Origin: Medicago truncatula | Taxonomy: Eukaryota; Streptophyta; Magnoliopsida; Fabales; Fabaceae | Assembly: GCF_003473485.1 (NCBI RefSeq) | Contig: NC_053049.1 | Span: 26,867,292-26,931,291 of the forward strand | Reading direction: 5' to 3' | DNA length: 64,000 nt | Shown here: positions 22,441 through 34,709 of the stretch, one piece after another | Numbering within the stretch: position 1 is the stretch's first letter | How the letters are laid out: every line of letters begins with the position of its first letter | The notes under the pieces: model-generated | Seen by the model: the letters and a program-made list of their open reading frames with translations, nothing else | The model's database searches: none | What the model was told of the DNA's origin: nothing | Position numbers and translations under genes: made by a program

Positions 22441-23140
22441 TGTTTTTTCTCACCTTCAATGGCTTCCCCGCGTTTTTTTAATCCCCCTCCCCCTATAAAT
22501 ATGGTTCATTTCCTCAAACATTTGCACACCTTCTTCTTTCTCCTCTTCTCCTCTACAACGATGTGTTTCCATCGTTGGTCTTTCATACAAAGAGGCCTCT
22601 TGGAAAATCCATCAGGGTCATATGATCGATCAATAGGGAAGGGGTCAGTCTGGGTGTGAGGTTGGTTTGCCTGGGTGTCATGTTGACCATCATGGTCTTT
22701 TGTTCCCTAGAGGCCCCTGTGCCCCCTCTGTCTCCCCACCAACACCAAAACAACTGGTATGTGCTATCAGGCAGCATTGGTTTTCCTCCCCCGTCTTTCA
22801 TCTCCACCGGTGGTTGGAGCCACCGGTATTGCTTATGTTATAAGTTAAGAGTAGAAATAGATTTAAGATCTTATGTAATAAGCTTAAAAAGCTTGAAAAT
22901 TATTGTAATGTATTGTTCATATATTAATAAAATGGGTTGTTTTTATGTTTGTCTTTTTATTTCTATTTTTTATTTTATTTGCATTTTATTTTACGAATTT
23001 TGAAGATTAAAATTGCAAAAATTCTGGTAAAACATTATTCCAGATTATCAAATCCAGAAACATCTGCAAAATTCTAACAATGCAATCCGGAAAACGAAAT
23101 CCGGACCAGGGGTAAAATTGAAAAAAAAAAATAGGGCGCG
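22441..23140. other. Unassigned stretch between Copia fragment and right TIR
   Basis: 22460-22830 is more GC-rich than its surroundings, with pyrimidine runs, and open in several short frames. I recognise no family. 22830-23020 is AT-rich. I cannot tell whether this belongs to the TIR element or was captured. Confidence 0.35.
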
Positions 23141-23190
23141 CGAGGAAAGGCCTAGGATGGGAAAAGTAATAGTCAAAATTTATTGGTATA

Positions 23191-23497
23191 TAGCACTTGT
23201 GCATATGGTACAAGACCTATAGCACCTTGCACCATAGACTTAGCCAACCAAAATTGCCTGTTAACTATGTAGTCTTTCTTATAATGATGAATGAATGAAA
23301 TAAACAATGAAGGTATCAACAAAAGCAGAAATGTGCACAACATTGGGGAATCTTTAATTCATATAAAGTTTGAGCAAACACACAGTCAAGCAAGGACAAA
23401 TAATATAAAACATAGTTGTTTATAAAAGACTGATGGTTATTCAATCAGATTCATTTTTATCACAGCCATTGTCAAGTCAATGCCATATATAATATGG
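23191..23497 (-). other. 3' flank of the UBC gene
   Basis: Likely 3'UTR and downstream sequence of the minus-strand UBC2 gene. No other feature is visible. Confidence 0.35.
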
Positions 23498-26400
23498 TTA
23501 ATCAGCAGTCCAACTCTGCTCAACAATCTCACGCACTCTTCTGTTGTATTCGCGCTTGTTTTCGCTGAACATCCGAGCAGCTTCAGAGTTTGCTGGTGAG
23601 TTTGGGTTTGGATCACACAACAATGACTACAAAAAAAAAAAAAAAAAAAAAAGTTAATGTCCATCGAAAAACAGGAATAAATCCAGATTTACTAAATCAT
23701 AAACAGGAAGAAGAAAAAAAACAGTTAACTTCAATTGTAAAACAAGAATATATCCATAGTTACTACATGACATGTATGTTTTTCTTTGATATAAATTATT
23801 TTAAGGATCATCAACAAAATGAACAAACATATCACAAGTTGGTAATAGAAATGCATGACATTACCAGAAGTTCAAATTAAGTAAAAATGAGTTGGAAGCA
23901 TAAACTATATGCAACAACAGTTCAGAAAGTTGTAAAGCTGCTGTGAAACATGTAGATGAGGACCTAATGGAACACAGCATTACTTCCACTGTGGTGAAAG
24001 TTCCTACCCCATGGAAACATTTGTGTGTATCTAAGTAATTTATGAAATTTAGTTATTTAGTGTTCGGTTGGGGGAAAGTAGAGATTACTTTAAAGCTTTC
24101 TTGTTTGGTTCATTGTTTTGGAGGGGAGAGAAACAAAACCCTCCCGACTCAATTTTGGCTCCCTTCTAATATAAGTGATGTTTTAATCGGCATAAGAAGG
24201 CTTTATAAAAATGGCAGTATTTTTTCACATTTTCAGGGAGCAAAGCAACTATGAAAAAAATGAAACTATGCAAATTGATGGGCAGACTACAATCAAATCA
24301 TTTACCAATTATTTCATTAAAACAACTCTGAATTATCAAGTGAATCACAATTACCTGGATTGAGGTAAGTATTGCAGCTACATCATAAATTGGACTCCAC
24401 TGATTTTGTAAAATATCCAAGCATATACTTCCATCTGCATAAACTGAAATTGCCAAGCGAAAAGGGTCAAAGAAAGTACATTTGAAGTCATTATCATCAT
24501 TATCATGCTAATCAAAGAAAATTTTAGATCAATACAAAATTGATTTCCACTCCAATTCAATTTTAGATATAATATGCTTTTAAAGAAAATTACAGCACCA
24601 GGATGCTCTTTCCATTTACTCTATATAAAGAAAATTAAAATATTCACCACTTAATCAGATTCTATCTGGCAAATATTCACCACTTAATCAGATTCTATCT
24701 GGCAAATATTCACAAATTTGGTAAGATTTAACTATGTTTGATTCAGCGGTTATATTGTTTTAAAATTAGTTTCCACATCAAGTTTTTTTTTTTAACCAAC
24801 ATCAGGTTGTTAAATGGTACTAGTATGTCAATTATCACACAACTGTCAAGATAGAAACCGTTTAATAATCACTAAATACATAACATACAAGAAATTTCAA
24901 GTTTTCTACTTTGAAGATATCAATACCAAAAAAGAGAAGGGTTTAGATACAAGCAAGGTTGTCAAACTTGAAAGAGTTATATAAAGTCATAAAATCTTAA
25001 TAGACTTGACTCTTAATACTAATTAACACATTTATCACAGTATCCAACAACAAAGACAATAAACCAAGTTGCTTGGGCTCCAGTGGCAAGGAGCTCCTTC
25101 CAAGTACGTACCCGGGGAATACCGTGTTCGATTCCCAGGGAGAACAACGCTTGGCCAGTGTTCATGCCTCTAAGCACGAGCAGGATTAGTCGTCCACCTT
25201 TGGTGGATCGGAAACTGGTGCGAAAGCCAAAAAAAAAAAAAATGACAATAATACCCACAAACCAGAAAGGACTGGTCCCGACTAAACCAGAATACACAGA
25301 TAGTATCATAATTTAAAGATAGATAAATTCACAAATCTTGAGATAGGCTATAAGACAAAAAATAATAACAGAGGGTCAAAATCAATCGACAATCGGCAAA
25401 GTGCAAGACTCAGAATTACCAACATAAGACAAACAAAAAAAAAAGGGTTGAAAATCAATGGACAAATCAGCAAACCGCAAGACCAAAATTAGCAACAATT
25501 GAAAGATGGTAGGCTTGGATTCCCTTCATTGGAGCTTGATTCAGCTCAGCAGATCTAGGTTTCATCAGAGTTGGGTTCATTGCAATCTTGCGATGGGCTC
25601 ATTGGTTCCTAGTTAGTGACTTTGTTCTGATAGACTACTTGATATGAGAATTCATGCTAGAACAGAAAGAGATCCCATCTGACCAGCAATGAATCCAATA
25701 GGCTACATTACAAAAAAAAGGTTCAAACCATAACACACAAAGAGCATAAGTTCAAAATTGATGGACAAGAGACTCAAAATTATAAAACACTACAAATGAA
25801 TATTGGGCCGACCCCACTTAGTGGGATAAGGCTTGGTTGTTGTTGTTGTTGTACTAATGAATATTGGGATTGAGTTCTCCTCATTGGGGCTAATTTCAGC
25901 ACAATAGAGCTGGGTCTTAGTTCATCAAAGTTGGGTTCATTCACCAAGTTGGCCGATTGGATTCATTGCAAACTTGCAGTGATGAGTTTGTTCATGTTTA
26001 CTAGTATGTGACTTTGTTTATCCTCTTTTTTGGTGGTGGCCGGGGTTTGAACCCCGGACCTTGCATATTTTATGCATTGTCCTAACCAACTGAGCTATGC
26101 TCACAAGGACACTTTGTTTATCCTCTGAGCTATGGGAGTTGAGGCTCGATGCCGTACTGTTAACCTATTTTCATATAGGTTGACGTAAAGTGTTAAGATT
26201 GTGAGTCTACCCGAGTTTACACAGAAACGTCTATTTAAGTGAGATAACCTAATTTTGATACCTAGAGTTGTAAATGTGTGGGATTCTGAGTTAGCTCAAG
26301 TTTTTGACAACCACGCTAAAAATTTCAGCATGCATTTAAATGTCTTAAATATACAAAATTATATATTAAATAAATATAATAAATTTGAACAATATTTCAG

Positions 26401-26633
26401 GATGCCGTGTACAAAATACTAACTATAAGGGGAAAAGAAGTGTCAACATTCCAGGATGCCCTGTCCAAAATACTAACTATAAGGGGTAAAGAAGTGTTAT
26501 CAATAGCAGAACTGCGGAAAATAGAGGAAAGCCAAAAATCCGCGATGTGAAAAATAACAGATAGCGTTGCGGCCTTGCGGGCAAAAAGCAGAAGGCACAT
26601 AGCGGTTGAAACTTGAAATAAGTTAATTATAGA

Positions 26634-26664
<31 letters not shown>

Positions 26665-28857
26665 AAAAATGTTACATACAAATACAAAAGGGAATGGTGG
26701 CATAGCATAACTTTATATTAAATATTGAAAAATTTACATATTATGGTGGATACAGGAGACTCAAAAATTCCAGTTTTTCTATTATAAAAATAGTATGTTT
26801 AACACACATGCAGGTTCTTCAGCATATTATTTTAAAAATATCCTAAAATTCTCTTTGTTCTGCACTATTGCCGCTACATCAGCTATTAGAAACTGGAATA
26901 GCGGCTACTATTGCCCTAATAGGGAAACTAGGATAGCATCGCAGTTTTCGTAACAAATTAATCAAATTCCAATATACTATAGCGCCGCATATTGACAACA
27001 CGAGGAAAGTACACAAAGTGTCTCCACTATCTATAACCAAAGTTCCAAACCTGACTTAAGAACAAATGTTTTATTTTCCATATAAATTATACGTCAAGAA
27101 GATTTGCAAGGAGAAGAAAACACAACCAAAGAAGTTCTTCAGAAGCTGTTTCAAAAGCAATTTCCAAAAGCAAATTTAAACTTGTAGATTGAAACAGACT
27201 TCCCGTTTTTGTTTAAACTTGTTAGTTTTAATGCATGACAACGCTCAGGCACTCAATGTACAAACAATTGAAATGATTGCTATTCTAACTCCTGAAAGGA
27301 ATTGCAAGGTAGTTTTGTACTTACTGTTTGGATGAAACATCCGAGAAACAAAGCGCACAGTAGGTGGTTTATTAGGATAATCCTCTGTGAACTGAAGCGT
27401 CAACTTGAACGTACCTGAAAAAATCAAGACATCCCTTAGATGAAAATCCAAAAGTTGGAAGACAATGTACTACGTAAAACACCATGACATGGGTCAGTTT
27501 TTGATATATATCATTTTTCCCTTTTCTGTCTATAAGTTGAGAAATGACCGACACAGACGTACAAGTTTAACTCATGTCTTTATGAATCAAATAATAGAAA
27601 ACACCAAATTAAACAAATCATCATGTTCCAATAGACACTTCCAATATTTTTAAATAGCAGTTATAGTGGTGCTATAACGTAGCGGAATTCGAACAATTTG
27701 TTGTTGTTCCGCCTTACGCTATTTAGTACAAAATGTAGTCAACTAACGGCTATAGCAGCGTGATAGCGCACTGTTGTGTAGCGAAATTTGAACAAACCGC
27801 TTTTGTTTGCAATTAACAACCCACCCTGCTACCAACAACATGCAAATAAATGTCATCGTAATCAATTATTTTTTGCCAAGAATTTGTTAATTCATGACAT
27901 ATCAATGCTATTCATATCAATGTTTAATAGACAGATGCTATTTCCAAGTAGTTAACACATACTAGAAAATCAAAAGTAATTATTGCTGACAATGATTTTT
28001 TAGTGAAAATCTGTTCATCCACAACAAATCGATAAATGATATATTTCCAATTTAACAACATACTAGAATGTCACAAATAATAGTAAAAAATCTGTTCATC
28101 CACTATGAATCAAAGTTTGTTCATAACAATGCTTAAAGCAAGAGCTATTTCCGAGTAGTTAACTGAAAAGTATCTAAGCAGTTGGGAACCCCTCCCTTAA
28201 AAGATAGCCATCAAGGGGGAAGAACCAAGCCACATAAATACTCCATTGAGCATCCTATACTACTCGATGTGGGACTTGGGCTGCAAATAACGCCAAGTAT
28301 CCATCATTAAGCCGCACACTAGAAAGTTATAAATCACAATTATATTATTAAATAACATTACAAAACCATTTCAGTTTATAAAGGAAGAGGATATGACTGT
28401 ACCTCCATCCCAAGGGGTGTCATCTGGCCTGGAAAAGCACAAAGAAAAGCATATTAGATTGCAATTACAAATTTAATTATGCAGAAGCTAAAACCATAAA
28501 ATAAATGGGAAAATACACAAAAACAGGTTCTAAAAAAAACATTCGCGGCCGCAATCAAGGCCACGTCACAACAATTTTTATCTTGCCGAAACCGTGACCG
28601 CAATCTAGGCAAAGTCAAAACAATTTTTATGTTGCCGAAACTGCAACACAATCACGGTTAAAGCGGCATCGGTCACATTCAATTGCACAAACATAAGGAA
28701 AAATATTATGAATAGAGTAAACTTCCACACACCCAAATATCACAGCATTCCAAAGCATGATATTGTTGTCTTGGGGAGCCCCACTGATGCCAGCAGGAGG
28801 ATCCTGTTGCAACCTCTTAAAATCCCTCATCAGTCTCTTCCTAGCAGGAGTCGACAT
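23498..28857 (-). CDS. UBC2: Ubiquitin-conjugating enzyme E2, RAD6/UBC2 type
   Basis: E2 enzyme of the RAD6 class. It acts in the nucleus on histone H2B and PCNA (DNA damage tolerance, chromatin). Five coding exons, 28857-28733, 28428-28403, 27414-27325, 24443-24355 and 23626-23498, join in frame to exactly 152 aa, the family length. Motifs: [56 protein letters not shown], then the active-site loop [15 protein letters not shown] with the catalytic Cys in SICLD, and the end [12 protein letters not shown] 5'UTR intron is likely, since an AG acceptor sits 9 nt before the ATG and a UTR-like CT-rich segment (minus strand) lies near 29590-29680. Intron 3 (2.9 kb) is swollen by SINEs and other repeats. 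The gene looks intact and highly conserved. Confidence 0.95.
24640..24712. repeat. 34-bp tandem duplication in UBC intron 3
   Basis: attcaccacttaatcagatt followed by ctatctggcaaat occurs twice back to back, without a mismatch. Confidence 0.9.
25063..25243 (+). mobile_element. tRNA-derived SINE with 8-bp TSD
   Basis: 181 bp flanked by GACAATAA (25055-25062 and 25244-25251). A box A-like (gggctccagtgg) and a box B (tgttcgattcc) of an internal Pol III promoter are present, and it ends in a poly-A run. It lies antisense in intron 3 of the UBC gene. Confidence 0.8.
25808..25855 (+). mobile_element. 5'-truncated LINE/SINE tail with 13-bp TSD
   Basis: Only 48 bp: ccgaccccacttagtggg, then a (TTG)n end. 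This resembles the 3' tail of plant RTE LINEs and Au-type SINEs. AATGAATATTGGG duplicates at 25795-25807 and 25856-25868. Confidence 0.75.
26027..26110 (-). mobile_element. Short tRNA-like SINE with 16-bp TSD
   Basis: The minus strand reads gtgagcatagctcagttggt, then aaggtccggggttcaaaccc, i.e. a tRNA-like head with box A and box B, ending in a short A-run. actttgtttatcctct is duplicated exactly at 26011-26026 and 26111-26126. It is tRNA-like but not a functional tRNA, since no proper acceptor stem is present. Confidence 0.85.
26495..27005. repeat. 'gcg-ctatagcg' dispersed repeat, copy in UBC intron 3
   Basis: Contains GC-richer words (agcggttg, tagcggctactattgcc, tatagcgccgcatattgaca) of a dispersed repeat seen again at 27650-27800, 43325-43500, 45115-45305 and 45740-46195. 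It is decayed here. An (AAAT)n run lies at 26637-26667. Confidence 0.5.
27650..27800. repeat. 'gctatagcg' foldback repeat in UBC intron 2
   Basis: Two head-to-tail units of about 75 bp: ...gctataacgtagcggaattc gaacaa..., then ...ctatttagtacaaaatgtag. Nearly identical words occur in three introns of the WHIRLY gene. It is probably a non-autonomous element family. Confidence 0.6.
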
Positions 28858-29907
28858 CCTCGCCACCTAAACCAAACATCACAAAAGAATAGTAATCAGT
28901 CAATATGATTACAAACACCACAAAATTTAAAAACAGATTGAATAAGAAGAATTTAAAAACATAGTAAAGAATACATCACAGCTTCAACTTTAAAAACAGA
29001 TTGCAAACACCACAAAATATGAAGTTTTAGATCTTCTCAACTTAAAATTTGACCAAATAACAACTTATTTTCCCAAAGTTTAACAGTTATCAAACCATCA
29101 ATAATTCAATAGCAAACTCCACAAAATTTTCCATATCCAAACACAACAATACAAACTCAATTCAAAGTGTTAAAACTCACACAAATCACAAATAGTTCTT
29201 TATTATCCATCAATGAGTTAAAACATGAATTCTTTCAAAGTTCACACAATCTAAAACAACAAATAGTGTTAACCTATTTCATATTTTCATGCTTTCCAAA
29301 CACCTAAAAAAATATAAAATCAAATCAAATAAAAAATCAAAATTTTCCAAAGATCAATTAAGCCTAATCACAACAACCACAAGCTTAAATTTTAGCAAAT
29401 AACCTAGATCCAACCCTTCATTTCTAACCACAACACAAACCTAACAAAAATAATAACTAGCATAAAAAAAATACCAACAAAAAAATAATGGGATTATGAA
29501 ATCAAACACCAATTAATTAACATGGGTATGAATTGATTTCATGAAAATCAATTAAAATCAAATAAAAATCAAATTTTTAAAAAATAAAAATAAAAAAATT
29601 GAAGAGAGAGAAAGAGAGAGAGGTTCTGACTTGCGAGTGGAGAAGGGTGAGAGAGGTGAAGAAGAGTCAGAAGATTGAAGCTTAGAAAAAGAATAATTGT
29701 GGCTGTGAAATAGCTTATATAGGAAAAGTGATTAATGTGAAAACGCGGAATTTAACTTTTTGTGATTATTATCAGAGACATCATTTATGTAGATGGATAT
29801 GGATATAGCAGAGGTCTTTTATAAAAAGGGAGAAAAAAAAAATTCAAAAGGCTCTTATAATAATGGACGTAGATAGTGTGTTAAATTTTACTTTAAGGAC
29901 ATTCTTG

Positions 29908-30020
29908 CGTCACTGTTATAAATAAAAATCTACATTTCATTAATAATGTATATAGACCACATACATCATTTAATAAATAAATCTAAAATATCGATTTTTA
30001 TTTATAATAATAATCGAAGG
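29908..30020. mobile_element. Stowaway-like MITE
   Basis: Foldback: cactgttataaataaaaatc at the left pairs with gatttttatttataataata at the right, with accacatacatcatttaata in the middle. It is the same family as the MITE at 8258. Confidence 0.6.
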
Positions 30021-32525
30021 TCATACAAATTATTTCAATAGTTCGAGTCTGAATTATGACTTGAACTATGATCAAGTTTTACTTACTTCTTTGTCAAAAA
30101 TTACATGATTACTTTTTCATGCAGAATCAACAAGTTAAAACCTAAAATTTTGTAAAAAAACAAGTTAAAACCTAAAATAAAAATTATAACTTTTAAGATA
30201 TTTGATGGTCTTCCTCTTCATAAAAAAAAGATAGTTGATGGTCTTTCTTTAAAAAAAAAATTGATATTTGATAGTCTTCTTATTTTTGTTTATTTTATTT
30301 TTTGGTCAAGTTATTATTTATTATTTTATTTTTGAATGAATAAATTAATGTTTCATTCATTATTTTTTATTTTAATAATGAATGGAACATTAATTATTTT
30401 TTCTACTAATATAATTTATTTATTTTATCTCAATTCACTTGATTTTTTCACAAATTGTTTTTAATAAATCGGTCTTAAATTTAGGAAAAATGTCAAATGT
30501 ATCTAGTTTAAATTGAAGCCAATACATTTGATTTTTTTTAGTTTATATTTAGACTAGGTATAGAGTATATTTCATTTAATAAAAATTATTTTTCATTTTT
30601 ATGAAGAAAAAAATAAATGATATTCATTCATTAAAATCGATAGAGTATATCAAATACAATCACACTTCCCTAAAAACGTAAATGATGAATATGCGAACAA
30701 CTCACAGTTTCCAAGTTAATAACATTCAATGACAAAGTAGTTACAAATAATATGATAAAAATCAAAATGACTTGAATACTCATGCATCTGAATCTACAAC
30801 GGTGACGCTTTAATGATTGAATTAGTACGGTCAACAATTTTATTAAGAATTATGTATGGCTTTACAAACATTTAATAAGTTTTTTCTGTCTAAACCATTT
30901 CATTCTCGTGAGAAAATAACGTGGTTATTTAATTAGAGTTTGATCAAACGATAGGTATTATCCTCGTTCTTAAGTATAAAACTCCCTTGTGTAAATCACG
31001 AGAATTAAAAAAGTTGGTTCACATGTTAGATTTATTGATAATTTAGATTGATGGGTTATTTTGGGTACAAAATCCCCTCTTTACATAAATGGTATCCTTC
31101 TCTTCTAATTTAAATAAATGATTTTCAGGGTCTGATTTACTAATATGTTTTTGGGTCCTGCTAACCGGTGCTCCCGAATACTGATTAAGCATACCATAAA
31201 AGAGAATTATTGTCATAAAAGGAAACTGATTTTGACTTTATTATAAATTAATTACACAATTTCAATAGATTAATTTCCTTTTTCATTTCCGGTTAGCATT
31301 TCCCTATGTTTTTTGTTATCTTATCTTCTAGTGTGCCATTGTTTTGCTAGTGTTCTTTTAATTCAGATTAACATATCAACTTTGATTTATTATATGTTTA
31401 ATTAATGACTTCTTTTTTTAAGGAATGTTTAATTAATGAATTGAACGTCAATATTATATATGTGAATATATGAGTATTATGCATACTTTAATTTTATCAG
31501 ATTTGTAGTTATAACGACAGTAACTTGTGTTGTGTAAATTTCTCGACATATTTATTTTTTTCCATTTTATTAGTGATGTTGAATTTATATAGTTTTGTAT
31601 TTATTCCATCAATTTAAATTAAATAATATGGTTTTTTATTTTTTTTAAAAATCAACTTTTGTGGGAGATCATGTAAAAAACTTTCATGGGTGATGATGTT
31701 ATTGCATTCATCATCATTTGTCTTTGACATTCTTACTGAAACACATTTGTCTATCTTATGAGTTTATCTTAATTGATAGAAACATTGTATAATATATGTA
31801 GAAGTTAAAATTTAAACTTTAAACACCTCACTTATTCATTTTAAAAATGTAAATTCCTACTCGTACCGTTTGATAAAAAGAATATTTGTCATTAACTTTC
31901 TTTTTTGAAGGGAAATGTTTGTCTTTAACATTCATATATTCTCCTAAAAAGAAAAAAGAAAAGAAAAGAAAGAAAGAAAAAAAAAAAGTATAAAATGGCT
32001 CCCTTTATTGGCAACTTGCTTTGATTCAGTGCATGCACGGACAAAGGGTCTCGGTTTGCTTTTCAATTGTTAATATAAAGATCTTGTTACATGTACTATG
32101 TAATTATAGCACTTCTTAAATTATCAAAAAAAACAAAAAATTGAAATTGCTATGTAGTTAAAGATAATTTGTAACCAACAACAAAATGTCGAGGGGTTAA
32201 TGAGTTTCAACAAACTATAGACAAAATTATAACTTTAAACCTCCTTTTTAAAAAACTTTATTGTCTAAACCCATTTACTAAGTTAACATCTTTCTTTACT
32301 ATAATCTTTTTTACAAGAGGAATCTTTAATATAATCAATCAATTGTTATTATAGATCAAAATATGGACTAAGAATCAAAATAATCAATTGTTTTAAAAGA
32401 TTGATATGGAATCATTGCATGTGTTAAAAATATCTAGTATACCAAAGCCACCTAAGCTAACAAAGAGTCAAAGAAGAAGTCAATTTATCATAATAGCATA
32501 GGAAGTTATGAATGTCAATTTATTT

Positions 32526-32793
32526 ATGGAAAATGTTAGATATCAATAATGATTTTATCAAGAAAGATTTAAGAATGGCATGGCAAAATAATCACTCTTA
32601 GATTTTAATCTTAATTATTAACCTTTCATAAAAAAAATACATAACACCCACCACCCTATGATTTCCAATCAGGATGAGATTTTATTGGCTAACATTAATT
32701 TCGGGACAATTTCTTGATAAAATCTAAGGGTGATTATTTGTCATGTCATTCTTGAATTTTTCTTAATAAAATATTTCTTGATATGTAGCATTT
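32526..32793. mobile_element. MITE with about 85-bp TIRs
   Basis: The left arm (aatgttagatatcaataatg, gattttatcaagaaagattt, aagaatggcatggcaaaata) is matched inverted by the right arm ending atatgtagcatt. The TSD is uncertain; TTTATTT is near both ends. Confidence 0.65.
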
Positions 32794-34037
32794 CTCTTTA
32801 TTTGTTAGTCAGAAGTGAGCCTAGTACATATGATAAGCATGATAGTTAGTCATCCAAATTTAAATCAGGAAGAATTCCCATCAACCACAAGGAGTGGGGA
32901 AGAACGGTTGAAGGTAGGGCAAAGTTCACCTCACAAGCTAAAAATTAAATGGCAAATAGGTCTCAAACAATGAGAGGAAGTCACAAGAATTTAGAAGAAA
33001 GATAATCAAGTTAAAGAACTTGTCCAAGGTCAAGATTGTAAGAACCAAGTTGGTTTGAAGAACAATAATCCTTATATATTTTTATGAAAACAAAGTAAAC
33101 GAGAACAATTTTCTTGTTCCAACATATGCTTAAGTGTGCAGATAAAAAGGCCCAAGTTGTGCCTTAGGTGAAAAAGAATATCAAGACCAAATTACAAGTC
33201 GTTCCTCTGGTATCGAGTCTCCCGTCAAAGTCGAAAACAATGAATGTTTTCGAGAAACGTGACTCTAGCTCCGAAGAGATCCATCATCTTGCCACCATCA
33301 TCAGTTTTAGACTGTCCTCTAGTGGCACAATACTTAACATTATGGATTGTCTAATAGTTTGTGTGTTTACTCAACAAAAATAATGGTAAACCTTCGACAA
33401 TAAAAAAGGACAAATTTTAAAAAGATCTTTTTTAAATTTTACAAAGTAGGTCATAGTTGTCCAACTAACAGCTAGGATTATGGAGAGTGTACAAACAACA
33501 GTAAGAATTTTCATTGCTAATAGGTATCCTCAATGTGGAATTTTTTTTAGTGGTCTTTTAAAACAAAGGGTCTCACTTAAGACCTCAATGCTTAAATGGA
33601 CCCTACATTACTTTTTCTTAAAATAATCATTTTTATTGTACTATTGTTTTTCAATTGTAATTTACCTTGACTTTTTTTAATGTTATTTAATATTTATGAC
33701 CGTTGCTTTTTTTTACCGTTGGCTTTTCATTGCTTTGTGTATACATATATTGATTAACTCCCTGTATGTCGTATGTCCTGTTCATACACTTTCTTTCATA
33801 TATTTGACAATATTATTGACCGTTATTGTTTTAAGGGTTAAATCTGTTTTTAGTCTCTACATTTTGCACAATTTTGAGAATAGTCCTTACATTTCAATAA
33901 ATGTTTTTAAAATTCCTATATTTTTCCTCCGTTGCCGAAATTGGTTCCCGTCGTCTATCTTATTAATAGAAGGTTGATATGGCAATGAGTGGGACCCATT
34001 TTATTGTCTTATGTGGTAGATTTAATTGTAAAATAAA

Positions 34038-34080
34038 CTAGTTACAAAACCATATTTCGCACGGGTTAAATTACCTTTTT
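34038..34080 (-). repeat. Helitron-like 3' terminus
   Basis: On the minus strand, aacccgtgcgaaatatggtt is followed by a CTAG terminus just before a T, as in plant Helitrons. A second copy of tttcgcacgggttraattac lies at 35788-35807, so the broken B3 gene sits between direct copies. Confidence 0.4.
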
Positions 34081-34709
34081 TCGAAAAATGTTGTTATAGA
34101 GGAATAGATTATTACAGGCAAACACAGATTTGTTAATATACTTAAAAGTAAACTGATCTGAAACATAGATATTACAGGCATATAAGAATATGGCATTTGC
34201 CTTCAAATTGTTCATTTATCAGAATTTTATGATTTTATATGATACGAAGAGTAATTTGGTATGAAGAGTAGATACTAATATAAACACAGTTATTTATAAG
34301 TACAACAAAGTGGATATTTACATGCATCATATTTGAGCACAGCACACTTATTGTAGTAAGTTTTGATGTCAAACTTAATATATTACACCTAACCAAAAGC
34401 AGCCATGGCTGATGCAAAATCAAAAGCCATTATGCAAAGGATATAACTATTATAGACCACAAATCAAATAACTTCGCAAGATACAATGACATATCTTTCA
34501 AAAAATACCCAATGGTGAAACTGATCACTCCGTCTTAATTTGTTTGCCCAACTTGGTGGAAGAAAACTATGTTAGGTTACAATCGGTAGATGCGATACTG
34601 TTGTGATATTTTTCATCAGAAGAACGCTTTGCGGGGGTGCAGCTTCCAAATTGTTTCGAATCATTATCAATTAGTTGTTAAAAAATTCTTAATATTTTTT
34701 TTATTGTTG

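Larger units (their letters stand above)
18405..23190. mobile_element. Putative TIR element hosting hairpin locus 1
   Basis: The left end (18432-18458, tgactattacttttcccgcc) recurs inverted at 23150-23175 (gatgggaaaagtaatagtca). The inverted similarity continues inward: ctggtctgaatt ... ggac ... attgttag at 18484-18520 against its counterpart at 23072-23112. This makes a mosaic TIR of about 120-150 bp. I could not identify a clean TSD, so the exact ends and the superfamily (Mutator-like is my guess) are open. The element contains four hairpins, a small ORF relic and an inserted Ty1/Copia fragment. Confidence 0.5.
28868..34037. other. 5'UTR intron of UBC2 and gene-poor DNA
   Basis: 28868 to about 29600 is probably the 5'UTR intron and first exon of UBC2. 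Beyond it I see only AT-rich DNA with MITEs (listed separately). At 33835-34000 a 'ttttagtctctacattt' type repeat resembles Mutator-like terminal repeats. No gene is supported; the short frame at 33168-33383 is unrecognised. Confidence 0.4.

Noticed and set aside
24640-24712. Possible CRISPR-like repeat
   Set aside because: Just one 34-bp tandem duplication without spacers, in a plant intron.
26027-26110. Possible tRNA gene on the minus strand
   Set aside because: tRNA-like boxes are present, but it lacks a proper acceptor stem and has SINE hallmarks (A-run, 16-bp TSD).
33168-33383. 71-codon ORF
   Set aside because: No domain, no conserved motif, isolated in gene-poor DNA.
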